Assembly (NCBI GenBank): GCA_034669505.1
Contig: JAXDNJ010000022.1
Location: forward strand, 1-64,000
DNA length: 64,000 bases
Direction of reading: 5' to 3'
Origin: JAFASC01 sp034669505
GTDB taxonomy: Bacteria; Pseudomonadota; Alphaproteobacteria; Rhizobiales; Beijerinckiaceae
The translations under genes and the position numbers were made by a program. Of the stretch, positions 47,554 to 56,153 are shown in pieces. The notes under the pieces were generated by a model, which did not search any database, was not told the origin of the DNA, and worked only from the letters and a program-made list of their open reading frames with translations. The stretch's first letter is position 1. Each line of letters starts with the position of its first letter.

Positions 47554-50097
47554 ATGGACGAACTGCTCAAAGATTTCCTGACTGAGACCGCCGAACAGAT
47601 CGAGTCGGTCGGGACCCAGCTTGTCCTGCTCGAGCGCGATCCGTCCGACGCGGCGATGATCGCCAGCATTTTCCGGCTGGTTCACACGATCAAAGGGACT
47701 TGCGGCTTTCTCGGCCTGACCCGGCTTGGCCAGCTCGCCCATGCGGCCGAGACGCTGATCGGGCGCATCCGCGACGGCGCGACACCGACGCCGGATGCGG
47801 TCACGGTCATTCTCGCCGCGATCGACCGCATCAAGATCGTGCTCGCAGCGCTCGAATGCACGGCTCAGGAACCGGACGGCGATGATTCGGATCTGGTCCA
47901 GGCGCTGGAACTGCAGAGTGCGGCCGCGGACGCGGCGAAGGACCAAATGCCGGCGCCGGCTGCCACGCCCCCAAAGACGGCGAACGCCGAAGCCCCTCCT
48001 CAAGTCCGCGGGGGAGAAGAAGCGACCCTGCAGGTCCGGCGGCCCGAGACAATCCGCGTGGCGGTTGGCGCGCTCGAACGCATCATGCTGCTCGTTTCCG
48101 AGCTGGTGCTCACCCGCAACCAGCTCCTCGAACTGACGCGCAAGGAAACCGAGGAGACGCTAAAGGCGCCCCTGCAGCGCCTGTCGGGACTGACCTCCGA
48201 CCTGCAAGACGCTGCGATGCGGGCGCGAATGCAGCCGGTCGGACGGCTGTTCGGCAACCTGCCGCGCCTGGTGCGCGAACTTGCGGGCGAAGTCGGCAAG
48301 AAAATCGCGCTGGTGACGGAAGGCGCGGAAACGGAACTCGACCGCCAGCTGATCGAGCTCATCCGCGATCCGCTGACGCACATGATCCGCAATTGCGCGG
48401 CGCACGGGATCGAAACGCCTGCGGAAAGACTTGCCGCGGGCAAGCCCGAGAGCGGAACCATCCGCATCAGCGCGTCGCACGAAGCCGGCCAGATTACGAT
48501 CGATGTCGTCGATGACGGTCGCGGGCTCGATATCTCGCGCATCCGGCAGAAGGCGATCGCACTCGGCCTCGCCAATGAGGCCGAAGTCGCGCGCATGAGC
48601 AACGATGACATCTGCCGTTTCATCTTCGCGCCGGGCTTTTCGACCGCCGGCGCGGTGACGAGCCTCTCCGGCCGCGGCGTCGGCATGGACGTCGTGCGCG
48701 AGAACATCGAGGCGATCGGCGGCTCAATCTCGCTATCCTCCATGCTTGGCCAAGGCACGTGCTTCTCGATCAAGATCCCGCTGACGTTGGCGATCGCACC
48801 CGCGCTGATCGTGCAGGCCGGAGGACACCGCTTCGCGCTGCCGCAAGTGAGCGTCGTTGAAGCGGTTGGAGTTGGCCCAGGGTCGGCGCACACGCTGGAG
48901 CGCGTACAGGGTGCGAAAGTCTTGCGCTTGCGGCAAGAGGTGCTGCCAGTCGCCGACCTTTGCGATCTTTTTGGGCTCACACATCAGGCAGACGAGGCTG
49001 ACGCGCGTCTCGTCGTCGTGATGCGGGTCGGCACGTTGTCATTCGGCATTCTCGTCAGCGCCGTCGCGGACGTCCAGGAAATCGTGGTGAAGCCGCTCGG
49101 CGCCTCGCTCGCTCATCTCAAAGTTTTCTCCGGCCACACGATTCTTGGGGATGGCTCCGTTGTTCTTATCCTAGATCCGGCGGGCCTAGCGGGAAGCCTC
49201 GGGCTGCAGCGATCGAGCGATTACGCAATCGTCGCGCCTACGGAGCCCCCCACTCCGCCGCGTGAGAGTACAAGGCTTATCCTGTTTCGCGCGGGTTCCG
49301 GAGCCCTCAAAGCGCTTCCTCTTTCACTCGTCTCGCGCATCGAAAGCGTGCCGAGCGATCGCCTGACCCAATCGGATGGAACGCTCATCACCATGCATCA
49401 GGGCCGCTTGATGCCGATCGTGCCGGCTTCGGCCACCATCGTGCGCGCAAACGCCATTCACCCGGTTCTTGTGATCTCGCTTGGCGGCGAATTCATGGGA
49501 ATCCTGGTGGAGGAAATCATCGACATTGTCGAAGAGCCGCTCGACATCCAGATCGCCGGCGGCGCCGAAGATATCGTCGGAACGGCGGAAATCCGCGGCG
49601 ATGCAGTCAATATCCTCGATATCATGCACTTCATTCAGCAGGCACGTCCAAATGCGCCGCTTCGAAGCATTGCGCGGCGCTTCAAAGTCGTGCTTGTCGA
49701 CGACAAGCTGTTCTTCCGCGACATGCTCGCCCCCGTTCTCACGTCCGGCGGGTATGAAGTCACGACCTGCGCGTCCGCTGCCGAGGCGCTGGCGCTTATT
49801 GAACGCGGCATAAGCTTCGACGCCATCGTCACGGACACCGATATGCCGGAAATGAACGGCTATCATTTCGCTGAGGCGGTTCATTCGCATCCGCGTTGTG
49901 GCGACTTGCCGATCATCGCTCTCGCCGCACACGCCACGAATCCCGTGCTTGCCGCGGCGCGCGCATCCGGAATCACTGCCGTCGCGGGCAAGTTCGATCG
50001 CCGCGGCCTTCTCGAAACCCTTCGTGCGTGCCTCAATCGCGACGACCTCACAAACACGGAACTCGAACAGCGCGTTTTAACGGAGAAGGCGGCGTGA
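47554..50097 (+). CDS. cheA: hybrid chemotaxis histidine kinase CheA with receiver domain
   Basis: An 847-residue kinase. The HPt domain has His44 in FRLVHTIKGTCGFLG. A dimerisation region is followed by the HATPase with DPLTHMIRNCAAHGIE (N box), DDGRGLDISRIR, FSTAGAVTSLSGRGVGMDVVR and GQGTCFSIKIPLTLAIAPALIV in parts. Two CheW-like domains come next (about residues 425-560 and 570-705), then a C-terminal receiver with VVLVDDKLFFRD and acceptor Asp in AIVTDTDMPEMNG. The P2 CheY/CheB-binding domain seems replaced by a low-complexity linker (residues 125-160). The stop overlaps the cheW start. Confidence 0.95.
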   Translation: MDELLKDFLTETAEQIESVGTQLVLLERDPSDAAMIASIFRLVHTIKGTCGFLGLTRLGQLAHAAETLIGRIRDGATPTPDAVTVILAAIDRIKIVLAALECTAQEPDGDDSDLVQALELQSAAADAAKDQMPAPAATPPKTANAEAPPQVRGGEEATLQVRRPETIRVAVGALERIMLLVSELVLTRNQLLELTRKETEETLKAPLQRLSGLTSDLQDAAMRARMQPVGRLFGNLPRLVRELAGEVGKKIALVTEGAETELDRQLIELIRDPLTHMIRNCAAHGIETPAERLAAGKPESGTIRISASHEAGQITIDVVDDGRGLDISRIRQKAIALGLANEAEVARMSNDDICRFIFAPGFSTAGAVTSLSGRGVGMDVVRENIEAIGGSISLSSMLGQGTCFSIKIPLTLAIAPALIVQAGGHRFALPQVSVVEAVGVGPGSAHTLERVQGAKVLRLRQEVLPVADLCDLFGLTHQADEADARLVVVMRVGTLSFGILVSAVADVQEIVVKPLGASLAHLKVFSGHTILGDGSVVLILDPAGLAGSLGLQRSSDYAIVAPTEPPTPPRESTRLILFRAGSGALKALPLSLVSRIESVPSDRLTQSDGTLITMHQGRLMPIVPASATIVRANAIHPVLVISLGGEFMGILVEEIIDIVEEPLDIQIAGGAEDIVGTAEIRGDAVNILDIMHFIQQARPNAPLRSIARRFKVVLVDDKLFFRDMLAPVLTSGGYEVTTCASAAEALALIERGISFDAIVTDTDMPEMNGYHFAEAVHSHPRCGDLPIIALAAHATNPVLAAARASGITAVAGKFDRRGLLETLRACLNRDDLTNTELEQRVLTEKAA

Positions 50098-50633
50098 GCG
50101 CGCTTGGCGTTCAACACTCCGAGCGGCCGGCATTCGTGTCCGGTTCGGGAACGCAGCGGCGCTGCTTTACCGTGATCGACGGTGACGAAATGTTCGGTTT
50201 GCCGGTGGAAAGCGTTCAGACGATCTTCAGGATCGAAGGCGTGACTCCGGTTCCGCTTGGGCCCCCCGAGGTCGAGGGCCTCGTCAATCTGCGCGGGCGC
50301 ATCGTCACGGCAGTGTCGCTGAAGCGACGGCTATCGAAAACGCCGTTGCAAGCGGCGCGAGGCGCCCTGGCGATCGGCATCGAGCATAATGCCGAAAATT
50401 TCGCACTGATCGTCGACGAGGTCGGCGATGTCATCACCTGCGAAGCGAGCGCCCAAATCGCGCCGCCGCCGCACATCGATTCGCAGCGCGCCAAGCTGAC
50501 TAACGACTATTACCGCATGGACGGCCGAATCCTGCCAATCCTGGACATGAATGCGATTTTCGACTTCACGGAACGCAACCGCGGCAACGGATCAGCACAT
50601 CTCAACCCGACCATCATCAGGAGCGATCAATGA
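50094..50633 (+). CDS. cheW: chemotaxis coupling protein CheW
   Basis: A 179-residue coupling protein linking CheA to receptors. It shows MFGLPVESVQTIFRI, VEGLVNLRGRIVTAVSLKRRL (the conserved GLVNLRG loop), FALIVDEVGDVI and YYRMDGRILPILDMNAIFDF. A GTG start at 50094 overlaps the cheA stop by 4 bp, and the end overlaps the cheY start (ATGA), so the three genes form one translation unit. The N-terminus is about 20 residues longer than E. coli CheW. Confidence 0.94.
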   Translation: MSALGVQHSERPAFVSGSGTQRRCFTVIDGDEMFGLPVESVQTIFRIEGVTPVPLGPPEVEGLVNLRGRIVTAVSLKRRLSKTPLQAARGALAIGIEHNAENFALIVDEVGDVITCEASAQIAPPPHIDSQRAKLTNDYYRMDGRILPILDMNAIFDFTERNRGNGSAHLNPTIIRSDQ

Positions 50634-50995
50634 CACAAGTTTTAGTCGTCGACGATTCGGCTGTCATTCGTAAGGTCGCCAGACGCATCTTGGAGGGCTT
50701 GCGCTTCGAAACGTCGGAGGCCGAAGACGGCAAAGTTGCCCTTGAAGCTTGTGCCGCCTCGATGCCGGACGCGATCCTGCTCGACTGGAATATGCCGGTC
50801 ATGGACGGCTTCGAATTTTTGCGCGAATTGCGCAAAATGCCGGAGGGTGCGCGGCCGAAAGTGGTGTTCTGCACGACCGAAAACGACGTCGCTCATATCG
50901 CCCGCGCCATGCATGCCGGCGCAGACGAATACATCATGAAGCCGTTCGACAAGCAGATCGTGCAGTCGAAATTCGAAGAAATCGGTTTGGCCTGA
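50630..50995 (+). CDS. cheY: chemotaxis response regulator CheY
   Basis: A 121-residue single receiver domain. The acidic pair is in VLVVDDSAVIRKVARR, the phospho-acceptor is Asp52 in ILLDWNMPVMDG, the switch threonine is in VVFCTTENDV and Lys102-region YIMKPFDKQ is the conserved lysine. It presumably binds the flagellar motor. It starts within the cheW stop (ATGA). Confidence 0.95.
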   Translation: MTQVLVVDDSAVIRKVARRILEGLRFETSEAEDGKVALEACAASMPDAILLDWNMPVMDGFEFLRELRKMPEGARPKVVFCTTENDVAHIARAMHAGADEYIMKPFDKQIVQSKFEEIGLA

Positions 50996-51051
50996 CGCAA
51001 CAGCACTGATGAAATAGCAGTTCCGGTTTTCGAGTAGCGGCGACGCGTGTA

Positions 51052-51720
51052 ATGACCGAACCATGGGACGAGAGGCCGCAACCGGCCAGCCCAGCGCCTC
51101 CTCGGCCGCGCGCGCTGCTGACCACGCCGCGCATCATTGCGATCGGCGCCTCGACCGGTGGGCCGCAGGCCTTAAGCTCGCTGCTCCATGGATTGTCGCC
51201 GCACCTCGACAACATCCCCGTTATCGTCGTGCTGCACATGCCGCCCGACTTCACCGACGTGGTCAGCGCCCACATCGAGCGCGCGACGGGCCGCGTGACG
51301 CGAGCTGCCCGCAACGGCGAGGAAATTCAGCCGGGAAGAATTTATTTTGCGCCCGGCCATTGCCATCTCAAGGTCGTCAAACTCGGCACCAAACAAATCC
51401 TGCTCCACTGCGAGTCTGCGCCGGAGAACTTCTGCCGTCCCGCCGTGAACGTGCTCTTCCGTTCCGTGGCGCAGGTCTATGGACCCGGCGCACTGGCGAT
51501 CGTGCTCACCGGAATGGGCACGGACGGGCTCGACGGTGCACGCGCGCTGGTCGAGGCCGGCGGCGCTGTCATCGCGCAGGATCAAGCCTCCAGCGTGGTG
51601 TGGGGAATGCCCGGCGCGATTGCCCAGCAGGGCTTGGCCTCGGCGATTCTCCCGATCGATGCGATGGCGGTCCAAGTCGCCGGATTGCTACGCAAGCGTA
51701 CTGCAGGAGTTGCCGCGTGA
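51052..51720 (+). CDS. cheB: stand-alone CheB methylesterase domain
   Basis: A 222-residue protein consisting only of the CheB catalytic domain. The Ser-His-Asp triad is Ser34 (IIAIGASTGGPQAL), His62 (VLHMPPDFT) and Asp158 (LTGMGTDGLDGA). The usual N-terminal receiver domain is missing, replaced by a short Pro-rich N-terminus (PQPASPAPPRPRALL), so phosphorylation by CheA cannot activate it in the standard way. It demethylates/deamidates receptor glutamates. It overlaps cheR by 4 bp. Confidence 0.93.
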   Translation: MTEPWDERPQPASPAPPRPRALLTTPRIIAIGASTGGPQALSSLLHGLSPHLDNIPVIVVLHMPPDFTDVVSAHIERATGRVTRAARNGEEIQPGRIYFAPGHCHLKVVKLGTKQILLHCESAPENFCRPAVNVLFRSVAQVYGPGALAIVLTGMGTDGLDGARALVEAGGAVIAQDQASSVVWGMPGAIAQQGLASAILPIDAMAVQVAGLLRKRTAGVAA

Positions 51721-52562
51721 CCCTAGCGTTCGAAGCTCTGCGGCGGTTCCTCTACGAACGTTCGGGTCTCTCGCTCGAAGGCGACAAGCTTTATCTCGTG
51801 GAGAGCCGGCTTCTGCCGATCGCGCGTGAGGCGGGGCTCATCGATCTCGCCGGCCTCGTGAAGCGCCTGCAGGCGGGCGACCGGGATCTCGCGCAATCCG
51901 TCATCGACGCAATGACGACCAACGAGACCTTCTTCTTCCGCGATCGGGTTCCGTTCGCGAAATTCCGCAATGTGATGCTGCCGCACCTTCTGGAGAAGCG
52001 CGCGGCGGAACGGCGGCTGCGCATCTGGTGCGCGGCCTGTTCCACCGGCCAGGAACCCTATTCGCTGGCGATGTTGCTGGACGAAGAGGCGCGGCGGCTC
52101 ACCGGCTGGAACGTCGAGATTTTGGCGACCGATCTCTCCCGCCGCGTCATCGAGAGCGCCCGGCAGGGGCTTTACAGCCAGTTCGAGGTGCAGCGCGGCC
52201 TGCCGATCACCATGCTGCTGCGCTATTTTCAGCGCGCAGGCGACCGGTGGCAGGTAAACGAGTTTCTGCGCTCGCGCGTCACTTTTCGCGAATTCAATCT
52301 GATGTCGGACTTTCGCCCCCTCGGCACGTTCGACGCGATTTTCTGCCGCAACGTGCTGCTCTACTTCGACGTGCCGACCAAGCGCGACATTCTGGCGCGC
52401 CTGTCGAAGGTTCTCACGCGGGACGGCTTCCTGTTGATGGGCTCGGCGGAGACGGTCATCGGCCTTTCCGATGCCTTCACCCCTCACGATGACCATCCGA
52501 CGTTGTTCGTGCACAAGGCGACGCAGCGGCAGCGGCCGGAGCTGATGCTGGTCGCAAACTGA
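51717..52562 (+). CDS. cheR: chemotaxis protein methyltransferase CheR
   Basis: A 281-residue SAM-dependent methyltransferase adding methyl groups to receptor glutamates. The N-terminal CheR domain (FEALRRFLYERSGLSLEGDKLYLVESRL in parts) ends in TNETFFFRD. The Rossmann core has RIWCAACSTGQEPYSLAMLL and VEILATDLSRRVIESAR, with FDAIFCRNVLLYFD after it. A GTG start at 51717 overlaps the cheB stop by 4 bp. A longer in-frame extension upstream to 51063 is out of phase with cheB and not credible. Confidence 0.95.
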   Translation: MTLAFEALRRFLYERSGLSLEGDKLYLVESRLLPIAREAGLIDLAGLVKRLQAGDRDLAQSVIDAMTTNETFFFRDRVPFAKFRNVMLPHLLEKRAAERRLRIWCAACSTGQEPYSLAMLLDEEARRLTGWNVEILATDLSRRVIESARQGLYSQFEVQRGLPITMLLRYFQRAGDRWQVNEFLRSRVTFREFNLMSDFRPLGTFDAIFCRNVLLYFDVPTKRDILARLSKVLTRDGFLLMGSAETVIGLSDAFTPHDDHPTLFVHKATQRQRPELMLVAN

Positions 52563-52573
52563 GTGCCGCTTCT

Positions 52574-52588
52574 TTTGAACTAGTCAAA
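52574..52588. promoter_or_regulatory. 15-bp palindrome upstream of the Bfd/Bfr genes
   Basis: TTTGA-ACTAG-TCAAA, centred 108 bp before the Bfd start. Iron regulators of Rhizobiales (Irr, RirA) bind AT-rich palindromes, and bacterioferritin genes are classic targets, so an operator is plausible. The sequence does not match the ICE or iron-box consensus closely enough to decide. Confidence 0.35.
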
Positions 52589-52688
52589 TATAAAAACAGA
52601 GTTGTTGCCACCTCCTCAGGTGCATTGTATGCGACCGGTGAGTATGACGCGGCGTGAAGGCCTGCGTGACACTTCCGCCGGGAAATCA

Positions 52689-52943
52689 ATGATCGTCTGC
52701 TCCTGCAACGTGCTTTCCGACAATGATGTGAGGGCCTGCCTGAACCCGGGGCCCGGCTGTCCGCGTACCCCGGCTCAGGTCTACCAGTGCCTTGGTTGCA
52801 GCCCGGATTGCGGCAGGTGCGCGCGCACGCTGCGCGCGATCATCTCGGACGCCCTCGGAGCCGCGGCGGCGGCGCCCCTCTGCGAGCGGGGCTGCTGCAG
52901 CGCAAGCCATATGGCGGATGCTCTGGCGGCTGCCGAGGCTTAG
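52689..52943 (+). CDS. bfd: bacterioferritin-associated ferredoxin-like (2Fe-2S) protein
   Basis: An 84-residue protein of the BFD/fer2_BFD family, which reduces and releases iron from bacterioferritin. The [2Fe-2S] ligands are Cys4 and Cys6 (MIVCSCNVLS) and Cys41 and Cys44 (PDCGRC); Cys34 and Cys37 lie between. A C-terminal Cys-rich tail (LCERGCCSA) is unusual. ATG 52689 places the first cysteines at the expected distance; upstream in-frame residues have no family match. It lies 66 bp before the bfr gene and is probably co-transcribed. Confidence 0.9.
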   Translation: MIVCSCNVLSDNDVRACLNPGPGCPRTPAQVYQCLGCSPDCGRCARTLRAIISDALGAAAAAPLCERGCCSASHMADALAAAEA

Positions 52944-53009
52944 CGACTTGCCCCACCTTAGCGGCGATCTAACATAGCCGAACCAGACGATCAGCGGGGG
53001 GAGACCGGC

Positions 53010-53507
53010 ATGCGCGGCGACGCCAAGGTTATCGAATATCTGAACCGCGGCCTGCGCAGCGAATTGACCGCGGTCAACCAATATTGGCTACACTACCGCA
53101 TCCTCGACAATTGGGGCTACAAGGACCTCGCCAAGAAATGGCGCAAGGAATCGATCGAGGAGATGCAGCATGCCGATCGCTTCGTCGATCGCATCCTCTT
53201 CCTCGACGGTTTCCCCAATATGCAGGTGCTCGATCCCTTGCGGATCGGCCAGAACATTGAAGAAATTCTGAGCTGCGATCTCGCCGCCGAGGTCGAGGCC
53301 CGTGCGCTCTATCTCGAAGCCGCTGCGTATTGTGACTCGATCAATGACCGGGTGACGAAGCTGTTGTTCGAAGAGCTCGCGGCCGACGAAGAGGGACACA
53401 TCGATTTCCTCGAGACCCAGCAGGAGCTCGTCAAGCAACTCGGCGTGCAGCTCTACGCGCAGCACCATATCGGCGAACTCGACAGCCCCAATCCGGGATC
53501 GGTTTAG
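53010..53507 (+). CDS. bfr: bacterioferritin
   Basis: A 165-residue iron-storage ferritin forming a 24-subunit shell. Ferroxidase ligands Glu18 (RSELTAVNQY), Glu51 and His54 (IEEMQHADRF) and the later Glu/His pair in ADEEGHIDFLETQ are present. Met52 in the EEMQH motif is the axial heme ligand, the hallmark of bacterioferritin. The C-terminus HHIGELDSPNPGSV is slightly extended. Expected to be repressed in low iron by Irr-type regulators, though no box was confirmed. Confidence 0.97.
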   Translation: MRGDAKVIEYLNRGLRSELTAVNQYWLHYRILDNWGYKDLAKKWRKESIEEMQHADRFVDRILFLDGFPNMQVLDPLRIGQNIEEILSCDLAAEVEARALYLEAAAYCDSINDRVTKLLFEELAADEEGHIDFLETQQELVKQLGVQLYAQHHIGELDSPNPGSV

Positions 53508-53583
53508 CGCGCCAACCGTTCTGGTATAGCTTCGCGCGATCGACTGGGACTGCTCCGGTCGCGTGACCGGAGCTTCCTGCCGC

Positions 53584-54819
53584 ATGCCGCTGCATTCCGT
53601 TGTCATTGCTGGTGCTGGTCAGGCGGGCTTTCAAGCCGCCGCCTCGCTGCGTCAGGACGGATTCGACGGCCGCATCATCATGATCGGCGATGAGCCCGGT
53701 CTGCCCTACCAGCGCCCGCCTCTGTCCAAGGCCTATCTCATGGGCAAGACGAATGCGGAGGCGTTGAACTTTCGCCCGCAAAAATTTTTCGTTGATAACA
53801 GGATTGAGATTGTTCCGCAGACTCGCGTGACCGCGATCGATCGCACGAACAAGCGAGTCGCGTTGTCGAGCGGCGGCGCCATCGAATACGACCACCTCGT
53901 GCTGGCGCTCGGCGCGCATAATCGCACACTGCCGGTTCCCGGCGCGGATCTCGCCGGCGTCTTCGGTCTGCGCACGCTCGCCGATGCGGACGCGATCGGC
54001 GCGATGCTCGCCGAGGCGAGCGAGGTCCTGGTTGCGGGCGCCGGCTTCATCGGGCTCGAATTTGCCGCCGTTGCGAGCGCGCTCGGCAAATCGGTGCATG
54101 TTCTAGAGCTTGCCGAGCGCACGATGGCGCGCGCCGTCTCGCCCGCCATGTCGCAGCTCTTTGCCGACGCGCATCAATCCTGGGGCGTTAGAATCGAGTT
54201 CGGCCAGGGTCTCGCCCGCATAGAGGGCGAAGACGGTCGCGTCGCGAGTGTCGAGACGACCGGCGGGCTTAGACTTTCGGCCGATATCGTCGTTTTCGGC
54301 ATCGGCGTTCTGCCGAACGTCGCGATCGCGGCGGAAGCCGGCCTCGATATCGAGAACGGGATCAAGGTCGGCGCAGAGCTTCTCACATCCGATCCGGCGA
54401 TTTCGGCGATCGGCGATTGCGCGTCATTTCCGAGTTCCTTTGCGGAAGGCCACATCAGGCTCGAATCCGTGCAGAACGCCGCCGACCAGGGCCGCGCGGT
54501 CGCGGCACGGCTCATGGGCAAGCCCGCGCCTTACGTCGCGGTGCCGTGGTTTTGGAGCGATCAGCGCGATCTCAAACTGCAGATCGCCGGACTGTCGATC
54601 GGTTGCGATCGCACGGTCGTTGTTGGTGATGCCGGCGAGCGGCGGATGTCGGTACTGTGCTTCAAACGCGATAAGCTGATCGCGGTCGAATCGGTGAACC
54701 GCGGTTCCGACCACGTCGCGGCACGCAAATTATTCGGCCGCGGCACGCCGGCGCTGACATCAGCCGAGGCGAGCACCCCCGGCTTCGACCTGAAGGCATG
54801 GGAAGCGGCAAGGCGTTAG
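53584..54819 (+). CDS. FAD-dependent ferredoxin reductase-like oxidoreductase
   Basis: A 411-residue flavoprotein like putidaredoxin/rhodocoxin reductases. VVIAGAGQAGFQAAASL is the FAD-binding GxGxxG, LPYQRPPLSKAYL is the conserved N-terminal loop, VLVAGAGFIGLEFAAVASALG is the NADH-binding GxGxxG, and AIGDCASFPSSF is the FAD ribityl motif. It transfers electrons from NAD(P)H to a [2Fe-2S] ferredoxin, often a P450 or dioxygenase partner; no such partner is adjacent. The Bfd-like ferredoxin 650 bp upstream is a possible but unproven partner. ATG 53584 begins MPLHSVVIAGAG. Confidence 0.92.
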   Translation: MPLHSVVIAGAGQAGFQAAASLRQDGFDGRIIMIGDEPGLPYQRPPLSKAYLMGKTNAEALNFRPQKFFVDNRIEIVPQTRVTAIDRTNKRVALSSGGAIEYDHLVLALGAHNRTLPVPGADLAGVFGLRTLADADAIGAMLAEASEVLVAGAGFIGLEFAAVASALGKSVHVLELAERTMARAVSPAMSQLFADAHQSWGVRIEFGQGLARIEGEDGRVASVETTGGLRLSADIVVFGIGVLPNVAIAAEAGLDIENGIKVGAELLTSDPAISAIGDCASFPSSFAEGHIRLESVQNAADQGRAVAARLMGKPAPYVAVPWFWSDQRDLKLQIAGLSIGCDRTVVVGDAGERRMSVLCFKRDKLIAVESVNRGSDHVAARKLFGRGTPALTSAEASTPGFDLKAWEAARR

Positions 54820-54922
54820 CGCGTCATGAGCCGGCAGCATGGCTGATCTGATTGCTCGAAATCTAAAGATTTGATTCACACTCCGGTCGCTAACTGACGC
54901 CCTGTCGTTCTCGGGTGCGTCT

Positions 54923-55087
54923 ATGTCCCGGCTCAAAGTGCCGTCGCTATCGACGAGTTTCATGCTCGTGCTCACCGCCATTTCGATGTTCACGATCGGC
55001 CGCGCGCCCGGGCCGCCGCGGCTGCGCATTCGCGATCTCGAGATCCAGATCACGCTGAACGGCCACAGCATCGAGGCCGACGCCTAG
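54923..55087 (+). CDS. hypothetical small protein (54 aa)
   Basis: A 54-residue product MSRLKVPSLSTSFMLVLT... with one hydrophobic segment (about residues 10-25), then a basic-Pro stretch and a short RIRDLEIQITLNGHSIEADA end. Third codon positions are consistently G or C, as in real genes here, and the stop abuts the convergent GNAT gene exactly. No ribosome site of quality and no known family; membrane-anchored or secreted. Confidence 0.5.
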   Translation: MSRLKVPSLSTSFMLVLTAISMFTIGRAPGPPRLRIRDLEIQITLNGHSIEADA

Positions 55088-55585
55088 CTAAACCCGCGTG
55101 ATCTTGCCCTTGGCCGCAGCAAGAGCGCCGTCCCGCAATTCGCAGCACAGAAGCCGCTCGGGATCGACGGGTCCCGGCATGATCAGCTGCCGCGGTGGCA
55201 CTGGCTTGAAGCCGGCGCGCGCGTAGTACGGCGCGTCGCCGACCAGCAGCACGAGGCTGTGGCCGGCTTTGCGCGCCGCCTCGAGCGACTTCATCACCAG
55301 CGCCTCGCCGAGACCGCGCGAGCGGAATGCCGGTTCGACCGTCAAGGGCCCGAGAAGAAGCGCCGGTTCACCGCCGCAGAGAATCGGGGTGATGCGGTTT
55401 GCACCGACGACCAGCGTGCCGATCCGCGCGACAAAGGAGAGGTTCCATTCCGGCTCGACCCCCTCGCGCAGCCGATAGGCGCTCTTGGCGAAACGTCCCG
55501 GCCCGAAGGCGCGCGCGTCGAGCCGGCCGATCGCGATAAGATCGTCGGGCGTCAGCGGCGCGAAGTCGAACGGGATGTCTGCCAT
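55088..55585 (-). CDS. GNAT family N-acetyltransferase (YhbS-like)
   Basis: A 165-residue acetyl-CoA-dependent transferase. The N-terminal strand-helix DARAFGPGRFAKSAYRLRE is followed by GPLTVEPAFRSRGLGEALVMKSLEAARK, the acetyl-CoA motif A with RSRGLGEAL, and VLLVGDAPYYARAGFKPV, the conserved YYxRxGF of the YhbS group. The acceptor substrate is unknown. It overlaps no neighbour but ends right at the stop of the small gene at 55087. Confidence 0.9.
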   Translation of the reverse strand: MADIPFDFAPLTPDDLIAIGRLDARAFGPGRFAKSAYRLREGVEPEWNLSFVARIGTLVVGANRITPILCGGEPALLLGPLTVEPAFRSRGLGEALVMKSLEAARKAGHSLVLLVGDAPYYARAGFKPVPPRQLIMPGPVDPERLLCCELRDGALAAAKGKITRV

Positions 55586-55647
55586 TGCCGGGAAACTGGA
55601 GCGCGGGAGGCCGCGCCTCTAACACGCGTCCCAAGACCGCGCAAAAG

Positions 55648-56097
55648 TTACCAGATGAACGACTCCTCAGTGCCTCCGAGACGCGCCCGCGTCGATGGGG
55701 TCGTCCCCTCCGGCAGAGCGTGGACGGGAAAGAGGCGCGCTTCCACGATCTCATGGTCAGCAAGCTTCGGCGAAGTTTGCTCAAACTGCGTCACTTCAAA
55801 CAAAGCGACATGATCGCTGCCGGCGCGCGGATTGAAATAGATCGCGAGAAGCCGCGGCGGACCGATGATCCGGACATTCGCTTCTTCCAGAAGCTCCCGC
55901 GTAAGCGCGTCGCCGACGCTCTCGCCGGGATCGACGGCGCCGCCCGGCAGATACCAGCCCGGCACGTAAGTGTGGCGCACGAGGAGCACCCGGCCCTCGC
56001 CGTCGCGTACGATCGCGCGGACGCCGAGCGTCACGGGCCGCCGCACGCTATTGATGAGCCCGCCGAGGCGCGCGACGATCCGCGCACGAAGACTCAT
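55648..56097 (-). CDS. NUDIX hydrolase
   Basis: A 149-residue pyrophosphohydrolase. The Nudix box is GGAVDPGESVGDALTRELLEEANV, given in parts as GGAVDPGESV and RELLEEANV, matching Gx5Ex7REUxEExGU except Ala-Asn for the final Gly region. It is preceded by YVPGWYLPGG. The N-terminal GVRAIVRDGEGRVLLVRHTY is typical. Substrate (nucleotide sugar, NTP, ADP-ribose) cannot be set. Start 56097 (MSLRARIV) fits the fold. Confidence 0.92.
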   Translation of the reverse strand: MSLRARIVARLGGLINSVRRPVTLGVRAIVRDGEGRVLLVRHTYVPGWYLPGGAVDPGESVGDALTRELLEEANVRIIGPPRLLAIYFNPRAGSDHVALFEVTQFEQTSPKLADHEIVEARLFPVHALPEGTTPSTRARLGGTEESFIW

Positions 56098-56153
56098 CGC
56101 GCAAGACACTTGCAAAGCTTGACGCCCCGGCGTCCGCGCCCCAGGGAATTTAG

